Part shown: one piece after another, positions 41,939-54,847 of the stretch
Position numbering within the stretch: the first letter of the stretch is position 1
How the letters are laid out: every line of letters begins with the position of its first letter
NCBI GenBank assembly: GCA_011754105.1
Contig: JAAKDF010000006.1
Coordinates: 1-64,000 of the forward strand
DNA: 64,000 bases
Direction: 5' to 3'
Source: Serratia symbiotica
Lineage (GTDB): Bacteria; Pseudomonadota; Gammaproteobacteria; Enterobacterales; Enterobacteriaceae
Made by a program: the position numbers and the translations under genes
The notes under the pieces: model-generated
What the model saw: the letters and a program-made list of their open reading frames with translations, nothing else
What the model was told of the DNA's origin: nothing
The model's database searches: none

Positions 41939-42840
41939 CAATCTTCCTTCACTTCTGTTTGACATCCCAACCAACCTTCGCGGCCAGGGAAAGAAGTACG
42001 CGTAATGTGGCCTAATGGCAATGATGCTAAATCTTGTGGCAGCATCTCGCTCAGCGGACAGAATTCAATACCCTGCTGCTGCGCCCGCTGTAATAACTGT
42101 TCAAACATCGACGCCCGCGCCATCCCTTCCACTTCCGTATGAATGGTGTATACCGGCACGCCTCGATCATTTTCGAGCTCCTTCAGGATGAAGTCATTAA
42201 AGCCAGCCATACTGACTTTCCTACCAATCACTTCATCAAAAGTGGGCAGCGTGACAGGAATTTGCACCGTACCGAGTCGGTTGTTGCTCAACACCGGTCT
42301 AAATGGGTGAGTACCTCGACAATCGCTGTTATAGTGGAAATCGAAGCGCTGTTTCACCTCCAGTACAAGTTTATCAGCCCTCCATCCCGCCACGGCTGAA
42401 CATTTCACCAGCTGTTTGGTGCTAGCACTCAAAGCATCAACGCCCAGTCGAATCTGTTGTGTCAACTGGGCCTCAGACCAACGACCAGCATTAGCCTGCC
42501 AGCCTTGATGATCCCAGGCGTGTAGCCCCACTTCATGACCGGCCTCAGCGGTGCGATTCATTAATGGCCCTAACGCACGTGAGATATTGCGCCCAGGCCA
42601 GGCGGTACCAGCCAAAAGTATATCCCAGCCATACAGTGCAGCGGCATTCGAACGCTGCATTTTCCACAGGAACTTTGGACGCAAAAGGCGCCAAAGATGA
42701 CGCCCCATATTGTCCGGACCAACACTGAAGAAGAAACTGGCCTGTATATGATACTGCTCAAACAGATCCAGCAACTGCGGCACCCCATTTCGAGTGCCGC
42801 TAAAGGTATCTACATCAACCCGCAGACCGACTTTCTTCAT
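41938..42840 (-). CDS. arnD: ArnD, 4-deoxy-4-formamido-L-arabinose-phosphoundecaprenol deformylase
   Basis: 300 residues, polysaccharide-deacetylase (NodB) fold. [24 protein letters not shown] contains the catalytic/metal aspartates, [13 protein letters not shown] the metal histidines, and [13 protein letters not shown] a later motif. It removes the formyl group so that flipping becomes productive. Overlaps arnA and arnT by 4 bp and 1 bp. Confidence 0.95.
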   Translation of the reverse strand: MKKVGLRVDVDTFSGTRNGVPQLLDLFEQYHIQASFFFSVGPDNMGRHLWRLLRPKFLWKMQRSNAAALYGWDILLAGTAWPGRNISRALGPLMNRTAEAGHEVGLHAWDHQGWQANAGRWSEAQLTQQIRLGVDALSASTKQLVKCSAVAGWRADKLVLEVKQRFDFHYNSDCRGTHPFRPVLSNNRLGTVQIPVTLPTFDEVIGRKVSMAGFNDFILKELENDRGVPVYTIHTEVEGMARASMFEQLLQRAQQQGIEFCPLSEMLPQDLASLPLGHITRTSFPGREGWLGCQTEVKED

Positions 42841-44822
42841 GTAACGTTTCCCTCTTGAACGGTGGAGCGCAAGAAGTAATCCAACGTATGTGTAACGGTT
42901 TGTTTCATTTTAATCTTTGGCTGCCATCCCAGCAGACGCCGAGCATTTTTGATACTCGGAGTACGGTGTGCGACGTCCTGATAACCTTTGCCGTAGTAGC
43001 TACTACTTTCAATATCTTTGAAACCGGCGAACGGCGGGAAATAATCGCGCAGTGGATGACGGTTGAAGCTATCTAGCAGCATTTCCGCCAGTTCACGGAT
43101 GCTCGCTTCATTGCTCGGGTTGCCGAGATTAATAATCTGGCCGTCGCACAATTCATCACAGTTTTCGATAATGCGAAATAACGCTTCAATACCGTCATTA
43201 ATATCAGTGAAACATCGCTTTTGCGCCCCACCATCCATCAGCTTAATTGGCGAGCCTTCCACCAAGTTAAGGATCAGCTGGGTAATAGCGCGTGAAGAAC
43301 CGATGCGCGCGGCATCCAGGCTGTCCAAACGCGGCCCCATCCAGTTAAACGGACGAAACAGAGTAAATCTCAGCCCTTCTTTGCTTCCATAAGCCCAGAT
43401 GACACGATCTAGTAATTGCTTAGATACCGAATAAATCCAACGTTGTTTATTAATCGGCCCGACGATCAAACGTGAGTGGTCTTCGTCAAATTCTTTGTCA
43501 TCACACATGCCGTACACCTCTGAGGTGGACGGGAATATGATGCGTTTATTGTATTTCACGCAGTCGCGGACGATTTTCAGGTTTTCTTCAAAATCCAGCT
43601 CAAATACACGGAGTGGATTACGTGTGTACTCTATCGGCGTGGCAATTGCCACCAGCGGCAGCACGATATCACATTTCTTGATATGGTACTCGATCCACTC
43701 CGAGTGAATGCTAATATCTCCTTCCACAAAGTGGAAACGTGGGTTATCGAGAAAGCGGCTGATGGCGGAGGAGCCGATATCCAAGCCATAGATATCGTAA
43801 CAATCATCGCGCAGCAAGCGCTCAGTCAGGTGGTTTCCTATAAAGCCGTTAACACCTAGGATCAATACGCGGGTACGACGTTCCATCACCGACTTAGGCT
43901 TGGCGGCAAGGCGTACATCGGTGACGATGCCTATTTCATATGCCAGCCGACTACCCTGCACGTAAAGGCCTTTTTCGTTCTGACCAGAGACGATTTCTAA
44001 CACACCCTTACCACAGGCGATAGTCAATGGAGAAGCGCTTAGCACCGTCCCAGGCTGTTTATCATGCTGAATATCAAGCACGCGGGAGCGCCAGATAATT
44101 AGCTTGCGCTGGCCGATGTAACTAAACGCGCCTGGGTAGGGTTCGGTAACCGCACGCACCAGATTATTTATTTCCTGAGCTGATTTGTGCCACATGATCT
44201 CGCCGTCAGCGGCAGTACGTCGCCCAAAATAGCTGGCTTTGGCTTCGTTTTGGGCTGTGAAGGTGGCTGTGCCGTTTTTCAACTTAGGCAATTCCTCTTT
44301 CAGCAGCTCTTGTGCGGCTTCCAGCACCTTTTTATGCAACGTAAGAGCCGTGTCATCTGCGGCGATCGCCACTTTGTATTGACCGATGATATCGCCAGCA
44401 TCAGGACGTTTGACCATTTTATGCAGCGTAGCACCGGTTTCGCTTTCACCATTCACCAATACCCAGTTTATCGGCGCAAGGCCACGATAATATGGTAGCA
44501 GTGAACCATGCAGGTTAAAACTACCCTGAGGTGCCAAAGACAGGATCTCAGTGCTTAGCAACTTACGATAATAAAAAGAGAAAATTACATCCGGTTGCAA
44601 CTGACGAATGCGATCAGCCCACAGTGGATGGTTCACATCTTCCGGTGCATAAACCGGAAGTTCCAGCTCAGCACCAAGATGCGCAACGGAGGAGAAGAAG
44701 TTGTTCTCACCAGAATCGTTGGTATGCGTGAATACAGCCTGCACATCATAACCAGCCTCAGTCAACGCTTGTAAACCTGCACAACCGATATCATGGTAAG
44801 CAAAGACAATAGATTTCATCAT
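42837..44822 (-). CDS. arnA: ArnA, bifunctional UDP-L-Ara4N formyltransferase / UDP-GlcA decarboxylase
   Basis: 661 residues (660 from the second ATG at 44819; E. coli 660). The N-terminal formyltransferase (about 1-300) has [13 protein letters not shown] with Asn102/His104 and Asp140 in [10 protein letters not shown]. The C-terminal SDR domain (about 315-655) has the NAD motif [20 protein letters not shown] with Ser/Glu, and [11 protein letters not shown] with the Tyr-Lys pair. All catalytic residues are visible. Coupled to arnC by ATGA. Confidence 0.96.
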   Translation of the reverse strand: MMKSIVFAYHDIGCAGLQALTEAGYDVQAVFTHTNDSGENNFFSSVAHLGAELELPVYAPEDVNHPLWADRIRQLQPDVIFSFYYRKLLSTEILSLAPQGSFNLHGSLLPYYRGLAPINWVLVNGESETGATLHKMVKRPDAGDIIGQYKVAIAADDTALTLHKKVLEAAQELLKEELPKLKNGTATFTAQNEAKASYFGRRTAADGEIMWHKSAQEINNLVRAVTEPYPGAFSYIGQRKLIIWRSRVLDIQHDKQPGTVLSASPLTIACGKGVLEIVSGQNEKGLYVQGSRLAYEIGIVTDVRLAAKPKSVMERRTRVLILGVNGFIGNHLTERLLRDDCYDIYGLDIGSSAISRFLDNPRFHFVEGDISIHSEWIEYHIKKCDIVLPLVAIATPIEYTRNPLRVFELDFEENLKIVRDCVKYNKRIIFPSTSEVYGMCDDKEFDEDHSRLIVGPINKQRWIYSVSKQLLDRVIWAYGSKEGLRFTLFRPFNWMGPRLDSLDAARIGSSRAITQLILNLVEGSPIKLMDGGAQKRCFTDINDGIEALFRIIENCDELCDGQIINLGNPSNEASIRELAEMLLDSFNRHPLRDYFPPFAGFKDIESSSYYGKGYQDVAHRTPSIKNARRLLGWQPKIKMKQTVTHTLDYFLRSTVQEGNVT

Positions 44823-45799
44823 TCTTCTTCCTGAATTTTATGGATCTGCTTTTCACCAACCACTTTTTGAACAAAATAACGCGGACGAGCGCGCACATCG
44901 GTATAGATACGGCCGATGTATTCACCCAGCAGACCCATACCGACAAACTGGGCACCGATAAAGGTAAACAATACTGCGAATAGGGTGAACACCCCACCCG
45001 CCGCCCATTCAGGACCCAGCAGCAGGCGCAATGCTATCAGCACTAGTGCTAGTACAAAACCAGAAAGAGCAACTATACTGCCTACAACGCTGAGCAAGCG
45101 CAGCGGTGTAGTCGTCAAGCAGGTAACCAAATCATACATCAGGTTGATCAGCTTCATCAGGCTGTATTTGGAATCGCCAAACTCGCGTTCGGCATGGCGC
45201 ACGTCAATTTCTGTAGTACGTCTGGCGAAGGTGTTTGCCAGGATAGGAATAAAGGTGCTGCGTTCATGGCAGTTCAGCATTGCATCAATGATATGACGGC
45301 GATAGGCTCTCAGCATGCAGCCGTAGTCCCCCATAGATTTGCCGGTAGCACGCTGAATCATCATGTTGATAATGCGGGATCCGCTTTTACGAAACCATGA
45401 ATCCTGACGATTGGCGCGCACCGTGCCCACTAAGTCATACCCTTCTTCTGCTACGCTGACTAGCCGTGGGATCTCTTCCGGTGGGTTTTGTAGATCAGCA
45501 TCCAGCGTAATTATCAGATCACCAGTCACTTCGTTGAAACCTGCCATTATCGCTGAGTGTTGGCCGTAGTTACGATTCAATAGTACGGCAATTACCTGCC
45601 TTTCCGTTTGTTGCGCAGCGGCAGTAAGTATCTCGGCAGAGCTATCGCTGCTACCATCGTCAACCAGGATTATTTCATAGGGTTGCGTTAAATGCTTACA
45701 GGCAGCAGTGGTACGTTTAAGCAGGGTAGGCAAGCTTTCCTGCTCGTTGTATACCGGTATGACCACCGACACTTTTTTTATTGGTTGAACAAAAGACAC
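44819..45799 (-). CDS. arnC: ArnC, undecaprenyl-phosphate 4-deoxy-4-formamido-L-arabinose transferase
   Basis: Family 2 glycosyltransferase at the inner membrane. GTG 45799 ([24 protein letters not shown]) is chosen because homologues start just there; an upstream ATG at 45853 would add 18 unrelated residues. DDGSSD, the DxD region [12 protein letters not shown] and [13 protein letters not shown] are intact, followed by two TM helices near 235-300. About 326 residues. Overlaps the extended arnB end by 83 bp. Confidence 0.93.
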   Translation of the reverse strand: MSFVQPIKKVSVVIPVYNEQESLPTLLKRTTAACKHLTQPYEIILVDDGSSDSSAEILTAAAQQTERQVIAVLLNRNYGQHSAIMAGFNEVTGDLIITLDADLQNPPEEIPRLVSVAEEGYDLVGTVRANRQDSWFRKSGSRIINMMIQRATGKSMGDYGCMLRAYRRHIIDAMLNCHERSTFIPILANTFARRTTEIDVRHAEREFGDSKYSLMKLINLMYDLVTCLTTTPLRLLSVVGSIVALSGFVLALVLIALRLLLGPEWAAGGVFTLFAVLFTFIGAQFVGMGLLGEYIGRIYTDVRARPRYFVQKVVGEKQIHKIQEEE

Positions 45800-46940
45800 G
45801 TAATTGCTCCACAACAGAAAATAAGGCTTTGACCACGCGATCAACATCAGCATTAGTCATACTAGGGAATAACGGTAAAGTGCACAAACGCGCTGAATTC
45901 CATTCAGTATTTGGCAACGACAGTAGCGGATAACGATCACGATAATACTTCTGGGTGTGCGCGGCGCGGAAATGCAGGCCAGTGCCAATCCCAACGTCTT
46001 TTAGGCGCTCCATAAGGAGGTCGCGGTCAATACCACAGCGCACAATGTCTACACGTACCATAAACAGGTGCCAAGCGTGATCGTGCGGGTAGGCCGGCAG
46101 TCCAAGAGGCAAAAACGGTGAACCTTCAAGCGCTTGCAAGTAACGTTTCGCCAGCACCTGCCGACGTGCATTCAACTGAGGCAAACGCGCCAGTTGTACC
46201 ACGGCTATCGCTGCATGAATATCGGAAAGATTATATTTATAGCCCGGCTCTACCACTTCCGCTTGTGGCCGCCTCCCCAATTGCTGGCGGTCAAAGGCGT
46301 CCACAGCCAGACCATGGAACTTCAGGCAGCGCAGACGATCCGCTAGTGCATCGTTATCGGTGGCGATCAAGCCTCCCTCAGCACAGGTCAGGTTCTTGAT
46401 CGCGTGAAAAGAAAAAATTGCCGTACCGCGCGCCCCGACCCACTCACCGTTGTAACGAGCACCTACCGCATGGGCGGCATCTTCGATTAACGGGAGATTA
46501 TGGCGTTCCGCTACAGCACGCAGCGCATCCATCTGTAATGGTGCGCCGGCATGGTGTACCGGGATGATAGCTTTAGTTTTTGCCGTGATGGCAGAGTTAA
46601 CATCGTCAGCGTTGACCATCAGCGTTTCACGGTCAACATCAATCATGACCGGCGTAGCGCCGAGCAATTCGATCATATTAAGGGTGGAAACCCAGGTTTG
46701 TGAGGGGGTAATAACTTCATCGCCTGGCCCGATGCCCAGTGCGATCAAGGTGATGTGCATTCCCGCAGTAGCGGAACAGACGGCAATCGCATGCTTGCAT
46801 CCGAAGGTAGAACAGAACTCACTTTCCAACATCTGATTTTGCGGCCCTGTGGTGATCCACCCAGAACGTAGTACCTTTTCTACTGCCGCGATTTCTTCAT
46901 CGCTGATCGCGGGACGCGAGAAAGGCAAAAATTGATTCAT
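45717..46940 (-). CDS. arnB: ArnB, UDP-4-amino-4-deoxy-L-arabinose aminotransferase
   Basis: PLP enzyme of the DegT/DnrJ/EryC1 family that makes UDP-L-Ara4N. PLP Lys lies in [15 protein letters not shown] (about 183), with EDAAHAVGA before it and [15 protein letters not shown] near the end. 407 residues against about 380 in E. coli: after ALFSVVEQL the frame continues for about 28 residues ([17 protein letters not shown]...) through the arnC start, so the normal stop appears lost. The catalytic part is intact. Confidence 0.93.
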   Translation of the reverse strand: MNQFLPFSRPAISDEEIAAVEKVLRSGWITTGPQNQMLESEFCSTFGCKHAIAVCSATAGMHITLIALGIGPGDEVITPSQTWVSTLNMIELLGATPVMIDVDRETLMVNADDVNSAITAKTKAIIPVHHAGAPLQMDALRAVAERHNLPLIEDAAHAVGARYNGEWVGARGTAIFSFHAIKNLTCAEGGLIATDNDALADRLRCLKFHGLAVDAFDRQQLGRRPQAEVVEPGYKYNLSDIHAAIAVVQLARLPQLNARRQVLAKRYLQALEGSPFLPLGLPAYPHDHAWHLFMVRVDIVRCGIDRDLLMERLKDVGIGTGLHFRAAHTQKYYRDRYPLLSLPNTEWNSARLCTLPLFPSMTNADVDRVVKALFSVVEQLRVFCSTNKKSVGGHTGIQRAGKLAYPA

Positions 46941-47296
46941 AGTTAACCCTAGACATATCGAGCTTTTTTTGGTGACACTGTATATCTCTTTTATTTAACT
47001 GGTATTAAACGCCAGAGAAAATCGTTTCTGATGGGCTATAACCGCAGGTTTAACGCAACCTTAAGATACAAATTATTATCAGTTAGATTCTCTGACAGAA
47101 TGAACCGTCACCTTCTATTTAAACTTGATAATAAAAATAATTTATCTTAGTCATTAATAAATATTTACTTTTTCTCTTTGCAACGAAGCTAGCCTAGCAC
47201 GCCATCAATGGTTTTCAAGAAAAATAGATGAAAAAGAATCCTGGCCTGTCGTTATCCGGCCATCCTACCAATACCGGTGTATTCAGGGTTGGCTAT
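46941..47296 (-). promoter_or_regulatory. arnB upstream region with possible PmrA box
   Basis: The 400-base AT-rich gap contains no gene. On the minus strand CTTAAGGTTGCGTTAAA (47049-47065) resembles the direct-repeat PmrA site CTTAAG-N5-CTTAAG, with a weak second half. A PmrA/PhoP-type control of arn would be expected, but whether the regulators exist in this genome cannot be seen here. Confidence 0.4.
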
Positions 47297-47323
47297 GAAA
47301 AAGGCCGCAAAAGCGGCCTTTTT
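47297..47323 (-). terminator. Terminator after ihfA
   Basis: AAAAAGGCCGC and GCGGCCTTTTT flank a four-base loop; each strand has a T-run after the stem, so it can act in both directions. It ends the pheST-ihfA transcript 14 bases past the ihfA stop and shields arnB's upstream region. Confidence 0.9.
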
Positions 47324-47336
47324 GGTTTAACATTAC

Positions 47337-47633
47337 CTACTCTTTTAGGATCGCGTTCTCAACCAGGCTTTTCAGCTTCTGACCCGGACGGAAGGTGACC
47401 ACGCGACGCGCCGTGATCGGAATGTTTTCGCCGGTCTTTGGGTTACGCCCCGGACGTTGGTTCTTATTACGCAGATCAAAGTTGCCAAAACCTGATAATT
47501 TTACCTGATCGCCGCTCTCAAGAGCCCGGCGAACCTCTTCAAAAAAAAGTTCTACCAGATCTTTAGCATCTCGTTTGCTAAGCCCAAGCTTTTCAGACAG
47601 GTATTCTGACATTACAGCTTTAGTAAGCGCCAT
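47337..47633 (-). CDS. ihfA: Integration host factor alpha subunit
   Basis: DNA-bending protein. 98 residues, [39 protein letters not shown]..., nearly identical to E. coli IhfA to LKSLVENA; the tail ILKE is one residue shorter. The beta-arm sequence [20 protein letters not shown] with the intercalating proline is conserved. Four bases after the pheT stop, the standard pheST-ihfA arrangement. Confidence 0.97.
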   Translation of the reverse strand: MALTKAVMSEYLSEKLGLSKRDAKDLVELFFEEVRRALESGDQVKLSGFGNFDLRNKNQRPGRNPKTGENIPITARRVVTFRPGQKLKSLVENAILKE

Positions 47634-47637
47634 AGAT

Positions 47638-50025
47638 TCAATCCCTCAAGGATGCTTGGAATCGCTGTCTTAAGGCCTCTACACATTTTGCAACGGTAGC
47701 GGCTATCTCCTCTTCTTCAAGTGTACAAGCTGTGTCCTGCAATATCAGGCTGATAGCCAGGCTCTTATAACCTTCTGCTACTCCCTTGCCACGGTACACA
47801 TCAAACAATTCTACGTCAACTACTTGATTTGCGCCAAATTTCTTACACTCTGCCAATATATCTGCTGCGGCGACGTTTTCAGCCACCACTACAGCGATAT
47901 CACGGCGGTTTGCCGGAAAGCAAGAAATCTCCCGCGCCTGAGGCACGGCGCGCCTTGCGACCTTGTCCCATTGCAATTCGAACATCAGGGTGCGTCCATT
48001 AAGATCCAGTTTACGCTCCAGTTCTGGATGAACCATACCAATGTAACCTACGCATTCGCCGTATAAATAAATTGCCGCACTTTGCCCTGGATGGAGTGCT
48101 GGATTGGCCACAGCCCAGAACTGAATTTCGGATAATTTACCAGTTAACTCAAGGACAGATTCCAGTTCCCCTTTTAAATCATAGAAATCGACTGTCTTAC
48201 ACGCCAAATCCCAGTGCTTGTCGTAGGTATAGCCAGCGATCACCCCCGCCAGCATGACATCCTGGCGGATACCCAAATTTGCTGAAGTATCAGGCACAAA
48301 GCGCAGGCCGCTTTCGAACAGGCGCAGGCGAGTTTGCTGGCGATTCTGGTTATATACCACCGCAGAAAGCAGGCCAGTATACAACGACAGTCGCATCACT
48401 GACATGTCCGCCGAGATTGGGCTGGGCAGGATCAGTGCTTCCTCGCCAGGGTGCAATAATGCCTGCACTTTAGGATCGACAAAGCTGTAGGTGATCGCTT
48501 CCTGAAAACCGTGATCAACCAGCAGAGTCTTTACACGTTCCAGTGTTAGATCAGCCTCAGGGTGTTTAATCATCACCAGATCGCCGCGCACCGGCACGTC
48601 TGGGATGTTGTTGTAGCCGTAAACACGTACTACTTCTTCAACCAGATCTTCTTCAATTTTCATGTCAAAACGCCAACTTGGAGGAACTGCCAACCAGGTG
48701 TCTCCTTGATCGGTAACCTGGCAACCAAGGCGACGCAAAATATCGCTGACCTGATCGCTCGGCACTACATGGCCGAGCAGGCGATCCAGCTTCTTGCGGT
48801 GTAGTTGAATAGTCGTATGCTTGGGCAGTTCATTTTCATCAGTGACATCAATCACTGGGCCAGCCTGGCCACCACAAATGTCAATCAGCAGGCGGGTGGC
48901 ACGCTCCATCGCTTGGTATTGCAGCGCGTAGTCCACGCCACGCTCATAGCGATGAGAAGCATCGGTTTGCAGACCATGGCGACGTGCACGGCCAGTGATC
49001 GACAGCGGATTGAAGAAGGCACACTCCAGCAGCACGTCCTGAGTCTCATTATTTACCCCGGAATACTTGCCGCCGAAGATTCCCCCCATTGCCAGCGCTT
49101 TATGATGATCAGCAATCACTAAGGTGTCAGTATGCAATTTGACTTCGTTACCATCCAGTAACGTCAAGGTCTCCCCTTCTTCTGCCATACGCACCACGAT
49201 GCCGCCTTCGATACGTTTCAGATCAAAGGCATGCATAGGCTGTCCAAGCTCCAGCAACACGTAGTTGGTGACGTCGACCACCGCATCAATGGAACGAATG
49301 CCACAGCGGCGCAGTTTTTCACGCATCCAAAACGGGCTGGTAGCCTTGATGTTTATGCCTTTTACCACACGGCCGAGATAACGCGGGCATCCCTGAGGCG
49401 CGTCAACACGAATGGGTAGCGTAGTATAAATTGTAGCGACAACCGGACTCATATCCGGTTCGGTTAAGGCCATTTTGTTAAGCACGCTGACATCACGCGC
49501 AATGCCGATAATGCCCAGGCAGTCGGCGCGGTTTGGCGTGACGCTAATTTCGATGGTGTTGTCATTTAGTTGCAGATAGTCACGGATATCGGTACCGATC
49601 GCCGCGTCATTTGGCAGTTCGATGATGCCATCATAGTCGTCGGAAATACCCAGTTCAGAAAACGAACATAGCATGCCTTCTGAAAGTTTGCCGCGCAGTC
49701 TAGTTGCCTTGATTTTAAAGTCACCCGGCAGTATCGCACCCACGGTAGCTACTGCCACTTTCAAGCCAGCACGGCAGTTTAGTGCACCGCAGACGATATC
49801 CAGCAAGCGATCGCCGCCAATGTTGACTTTGGTGACGCGCAGTTTGTCGGCGTTAGGATGCTGGCTGCATTCGACCACTTCGCCCACCATTACGCCGTGA
49901 AAGGCACCAGCGACCGGTTCTACCCCATCTACTTCCAAGCCTGCCATGGTGATTTGGTCGGACAATGCTTCGCTGCTGATGGCTGGGTTTACCCACTCGC
50001 GCAACCAGAATTCACTGAATTTCAT
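47638..50025 (-). CDS. pheT: Phenylalanyl-tRNA synthetase beta chain
   Basis: 795 residues, same as E. coli. Domains in order: N-terminal EMAP/tRNA-binding OB fold (about 40-150; [19 protein letters not shown]), B3/B4 editing domain (about 210-395; [18 protein letters not shown]), B5 (about 400-475), the class II-like core (about 490-680), and the C-terminal ferredoxin-fold anticodon domain (about 700-795; [12 protein letters not shown]). Partner of PheS, 14 bp downstream of it. Confidence 0.97.
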   Translation of the reverse strand: MKFSEFWLREWVNPAISSEALSDQITMAGLEVDGVEPVAGAFHGVMVGEVVECSQHPNADKLRVTKVNIGGDRLLDIVCGALNCRAGLKVAVATVGAILPGDFKIKATRLRGKLSEGMLCSFSELGISDDYDGIIELPNDAAIGTDIRDYLQLNDNTIEISVTPNRADCLGIIGIARDVSVLNKMALTEPDMSPVVATIYTTLPIRVDAPQGCPRYLGRVVKGINIKATSPFWMREKLRRCGIRSIDAVVDVTNYVLLELGQPMHAFDLKRIEGGIVVRMAEEGETLTLLDGNEVKLHTDTLVIADHHKALAMGGIFGGKYSGVNNETQDVLLECAFFNPLSITGRARRHGLQTDASHRYERGVDYALQYQAMERATRLLIDICGGQAGPVIDVTDENELPKHTTIQLHRKKLDRLLGHVVPSDQVSDILRRLGCQVTDQGDTWLAVPPSWRFDMKIEEDLVEEVVRVYGYNNIPDVPVRGDLVMIKHPEADLTLERVKTLLVDHGFQEAITYSFVDPKVQALLHPGEEALILPSPISADMSVMRLSLYTGLLSAVVYNQNRQQTRLRLFESGLRFVPDTSANLGIRQDVMLAGVIAGYTYDKHWDLACKTVDFYDLKGELESVLELTGKLSEIQFWAVANPALHPGQSAAIYLYGECVGYIGMVHPELERKLDLNGRTLMFELQWDKVARRAVPQAREISCFPANRRDIAVVVAENVAAADILAECKKFGANQVVDVELFDVYRGKGVAEGYKSLAISLILQDTACTLEEEEIAATVAKCVEALRQRFQASLRD

Positions 50026-50039
50026 GTGATATTCCCGCC

Positions 50040-51071
<1,032 letters not shown>

Positions 51072-51201
51072 TTATTCGAACACGCTTTTGGTTTATCTTC
51101 AAAGACTTTCAAGTAGTAGCTGGCGTGCTAAATCATGACAAATCGGTTAAGTAACCGATTTAAACAGCGCTACGGCTCAGCAGCCGTAGCGGATGGCACC
51201 C

Positions 51202-51232
51202 AAAAAAAGAAAAGCCTCCACAAGGGAGGCTT
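51202..51232 (-). terminator. pheST attenuator terminator
   Basis: On the minus strand AAGCCTCC-CTTGT-GGAGGCTT is followed by TTCTTTTTTT. Upstream, GGAGGCTTGCGCG (about 51259-51271) can pair with the first half of this stem (CGCCTAAGCCTCC), giving the alternative antiterminator fold known from E. coli pheM-pheST. The RNA elements are preserved even though the leader peptide frame is not. Confidence 0.9.
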
Positions 51233-51277
51233 AGGCGCTACTTTTCGTTTCTTTTCTTACGCGCAAGCCTCCTGAAA

Positions 51278-51321
51278 TCAAACGCTAAAGCAAAAAAAGA
51301 AGCGAAAATAGCTACATACAT
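51278..51321 (-). pseudogene. pheM: pheM leader peptide, frameshifted
   Basis: E. coli PheM is [14 protein letters not shown], whose Phe codons sense charged tRNA-Phe. Here ATG 51321 starts MYVAIF and one base is then missing before GCTTC. Restoring it gives RFFFCFSV and a TGA at 51278, the expected length. As written, the frame runs on as ASFFALAFDF... to a TAG at 51238, 27 codons in all, past the control codons and up to the terminator stem. The lesion is clear; a rescued product would need ribosomal or polymerase slippage. Confidence 0.85.
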
Positions 51322-51337
51322 GGATTGTATTACCTTA

Positions 51338-51380
51338 TCGATGATTACATCTCCTCTGCTATAGCTATTGTTCATGAAAG
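51338..51380 (-). promoter_or_regulatory. Possible pheM-pheST promoter
   Basis: On the minus strand TTGACT, 15 bases, then TATAGC lies shortly upstream of the pheM start, after the rplT terminator. The -35 is good, the spacing is short, and the assignment rests on position. Confidence 0.4.
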
Positions 51381-51414
51381 TCAATACTTATAGCTATAAA
51401 AGATGAATAAAATA

Positions 51415-51437
51415 AGAGGGGGCATCATGCCCCCTCT
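51415..51437 (-). terminator. Terminator after rplT
   Basis: AGAGGGGGCAT pairs with ATGCCCCCTCT around a minimal loop and is followed on the minus strand by TATTTTATTC. It lies 11 bases past the rplT stop and separates the infC-rpmI-rplT transcript from pheM-pheST. Confidence 0.85.
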
Positions 51438-51447
51438 TTTGACTTTA

Positions 51448-51822
<375 letters not shown>

Positions 51823-51846
51823 TTATTCTAAATTCAAAAAGATGAT

Positions 51847-52068
<222 letters not shown>

Positions 52069-52150
52069 TTAAACAGCGAATTAGTTAGGAGAATAAAACC
52101 CATACAACCGCACAGCCCGATTGCTGTGCGGCTTCGATTACTTGGAAGCC

Positions 52151-52702
52151 TTACTGTTTCTTCTTCGGTGCGAGCACCATGATCATTTGACGGCCTTCGA
52201 TCTTCGTCGGGAAGGATTCAACAACGGCTAGATCAGTTTCTTCACACAGATCTCTACGGACGCGGTTAAGCACTTCCATGCCGATCTGTTGGTGCGCCAT
52301 TTCGCGTCCACGGAAACGCAGAGTGATTTTGGCTTTATCGCCATCTTCTAGAAAGCGAACTAGGTTGCGTAGTTTGACCTGATAGTCGCCATCATCAGTA
52401 CCAGGACGGAATTTGATTTCCTTAACTTGAATAACTTTTTGCTTCTTCTTCTGTTCTTTGGTCGACTTGCTCTTCTCGTAGAGAAATTTGCCGTAATCCA
52501 TTATCCGGCAAACTGGCGGTTCGGCATTTGGGCTGATTTCAACTAAATCAACGCCCGCCTCCCCTGCTTTTTCAAGAGCTTTATTCAGACTTACAACGCC
52601 AATCTGCTCGCCATCGATGCCTGTTAGGCGAACTTCTTGCACCCGAATTTCTCTGTTAATGCGATTGGGACGAGCTGATTGAACTTTTTTTCCGCCTTTA
52701 AT
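52151..52702 (-). CDS. infC: Translation initiation factor IF-3, AUU start
   Basis: Keeps 30S subunits free and proofreads start-codon pairing. The track misses the true start: ATT at 52702 is followed by [23 protein letters not shown], the E. coli N-terminus, behind GGAGGAA inside the thrS end. The rare AUU start is the basis of IF-3 autoregulation, so the loop appears kept. 183 residues (E. coli 180); the extra three lie at [16 protein letters not shown]. Three bases separate the thrS stop from the AUU. Confidence 0.95.
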   Translation of the reverse strand: MKGGKKVQSARPNRINREIRVQEVRLTGIDGEQIGVVSLNKALEKAGEAGVDLVEISPNAEPPVCRIMDYGKFLYEKSKSTKEQKKKQKVIQVKEIKFRPGTDDGDYQVKLRNLVRFLEDGDKAKITLRFRGREMAHQQIGMEVLNRVRRDLCEETDLAVVESFPTKIEGRQMIMVLAPKKKQ

Positions 52703-52705
52703 ACT

Positions 52706-54634
52706 TTATTCCTCCAGTTGATGAAGACTACGGCTGCGGATCTCTTTTAGCAGCTTGTCTACGACTTCGTTTACGTCTTGGCTTCCTAAATCTTTGCCAC
52801 GGCGGGTACGAACGGCAACGTTGCCTGCTTTGACCTCTTTATTACCGCATACCAACATATAAGGAACCCGACGTAATGTATGCTCGCGAATTTTAAATCC
52901 TATCTTCTCATTTCTCAAGTCTGCGTTAGTGCGAATACCGGCATCTTGCAGATTTTTGGTCACTTGCTGGACATAATTGGACTGGCTGTCGGTGATATTC
53001 ATCACCACGACCTGCACTGGAGATATCCACGTTGGGTAGAATCCAGCGTATTCTTCAGTAAGGATACCGATGAAACGTTCCGTAGAACCCAATATGGCGC
53101 GGTGAATCATTACCGGCACGACACGATCGTTGTCTTCGCTAACATAGGATGCGCCTAAACGACCAGGTAAGAAGAAATCAAGCTGCACGGTACCACATTG
53201 CCATGCGCGATCCAAACAATCATACAGGGTAAATTCAATTTTTGGTCCGTAGAAGGCCCCCTCACCCGGCCGATATTCAAATGGAATACCGTTTTCGGTC
53301 AGTGCAGCGGCCAGGTCTTCTTCCGCACGAGTCCACATATCATCCGTGCCAATACGCTTCTCGGGGCGGGTAGACAACTTAACCACAATTTTATTGAAAC
53401 CAAAGGTAGCATATACATCATAGACCATACGAATACATGTGTTTACTTCGGCACGCACCTGCTCTTCGGTACAAAAGATGTGGGCGTCATCTTGCGTAAA
53501 GCCACGTATACGCATCAAACCGTGTAGAGAACCCGAAGGTTCATTACGGTGGCAACTGCCGAACTCTCCCATGCGCAATGGCAAATCGCGATACGACTTT
53601 AAGCCTTGGTTGAAGATCTGTACATGGCCTGGGCAGTTCATCGGCTTAATACAGTACTCGCGGTTTTCCGACGAGGTGGTGAACATGGCGTCTTTATAGT
53701 TTTCCCAATGACCAGTTTTTTCCCACAGCACACGATCCATCATGAACGGACCTTTCACTTCCTGATACTGATACTCTTTGAGCTTCATGCGCACAAAAGC
53801 TTCCAATTCACGGAACACGGTCCAGCCATCTTTGTGCCAAAAAACCATGCCAGGTGCTTCTTCCTGCATATGATACAGGTCGAGCTGTTTACCGATCTTA
53901 CGATGATCGCGTTTGGCTGCCTCTTCCAAACGTTGCAGATAGGCGTTCAACTGCTTCTTATCCGTCCACGCGGTGCCGTAGATACGCTGCAACATTTTAT
54001 TTTTGCTGTCGCCGCGCCAGTATGAGCCAGAAGTTTTTTGTAGCTTAAAATGATGGCAAAAACGCATATTCGGTACATGTGGCCCACGGCACATGTCGAT
54101 GTATTCTTCGTGATGATACAGGGCAAGAAGATCATCATGGCCGATGTTCTCGTCCAGAATCGCTACTTTATAGCTTTCACCACGCGCAGCGAAGGTATCA
54201 CGCGCCTCCTGCCAACTGACCTTTTTCTTGATGACATCGTAGTCTTTATCAGCTAACGCATGCATCCGCTTTCCCAGTAGATCCAAATCTTCCTGAGTCA
54301 AAGCACGTTCGATGTCAACGTCATAGTAGAAACCGTTATCGATCACCGGGCCGATGGCCATTTTAGTGTCCGGCCATAACTGTTTAATGGCGTGTCCTAA
54401 CAGATGCGCACAAGAGTGGCGCATGATTTCCAGACCCTCGGCATCTTTGAGGGTGATGATCGCTAACTGCGCATCGGATTTAATCAAATCACAGGCGTCA
54501 ACCAGCGCACCATTGACACGTCCAGCAATACAGGCTTGCACTAAACCAGGACCGATATCACGTGCAACATCCAACGGGGAAATAGGGTAATCAAAATGAC
54601 GCTGACTTCCGTCGGGAAGCGAAATAACAGGCAT
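52706..54634 (-). CDS. thrS: Threonyl-tRNA synthetase
   Basis: 642 residues as in E. coli. N-terminal TGS domain (about 1-62), editing domain with [10 protein letters not shown] (about 73) and MCRGPHV (about 182), catalytic core with the zinc ligands Cys334 (PMNCPGHV), His385 and His511 (VIHRAILGS), class II motif 2 ([22 protein letters not shown]), and the C-terminal anticodon domain. First gene of the thrS-infC-rpmI-rplT operon. Confidence 0.97.
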   Translation of the reverse strand: MPVISLPDGSQRHFDYPISPLDVARDIGPGLVQACIAGRVNGALVDACDLIKSDAQLAIITLKDAEGLEIMRHSCAHLLGHAIKQLWPDTKMAIGPVIDNGFYYDVDIERALTQEDLDLLGKRMHALADKDYDVIKKKVSWQEARDTFAARGESYKVAILDENIGHDDLLALYHHEEYIDMCRGPHVPNMRFCHHFKLQKTSGSYWRGDSKNKMLQRIYGTAWTDKKQLNAYLQRLEEAAKRDHRKIGKQLDLYHMQEEAPGMVFWHKDGWTVFRELEAFVRMKLKEYQYQEVKGPFMMDRVLWEKTGHWENYKDAMFTTSSENREYCIKPMNCPGHVQIFNQGLKSYRDLPLRMGEFGSCHRNEPSGSLHGLMRIRGFTQDDAHIFCTEEQVRAEVNTCIRMVYDVYATFGFNKIVVKLSTRPEKRIGTDDMWTRAEEDLAAALTENGIPFEYRPGEGAFYGPKIEFTLYDCLDRAWQCGTVQLDFFLPGRLGASYVSEDNDRVVPVMIHRAILGSTERFIGILTEEYAGFYPTWISPVQVVVMNITDSQSNYVQQVTKNLQDAGIRTNADLRNEKIGFKIREHTLRRVPYMLVCGNKEVKAGNVAVRTRRGKDLGSQDVNEVVDKLLKEIRSRSLHQLEE

Positions 54635-54847
54635 TAAAAATCCTTATCTACAGTGGTGAACCACACGCCAGATCACATGCAATACAAAAATTGAGTTTTG
54701 GGTTTGCTAAGTTAGATGGCAGATCTCGCCCACAAGAGTTAAATCTAACTTGGTATACAGAATGAAGGGTTTATCTCACTCAAGCCTCTTTCGGCTTGGT
54801 GGATGGTATCACCAAATTATGCCAAAGATACAGTGCGAAAAGAGGCT
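54635..54847 (-). promoter_or_regulatory. thrS leader region
   Basis: In E. coli the thrS mRNA leader mimics tRNA-Thr anticodon arms and is bound by ThrRS. This gap is the equivalent place. A small hairpin (CAAGCC-TCTTTC-GGCTTG, 54779-54796) is visible, but I could not trace the tRNA-like operator by eye. AAGGAT precedes the thrS start. Confidence 0.35.

Noticed and set aside
51138-51190. Two further hairpins between the pheM attenuator and pheS (AAATCGGTTA/TAACCGATTT type and GCTACGGCT/AGCCGTAGC)
   Set aside because: Stable stems but without T-runs; no regulatory role could be supported, so not listed as terminators.
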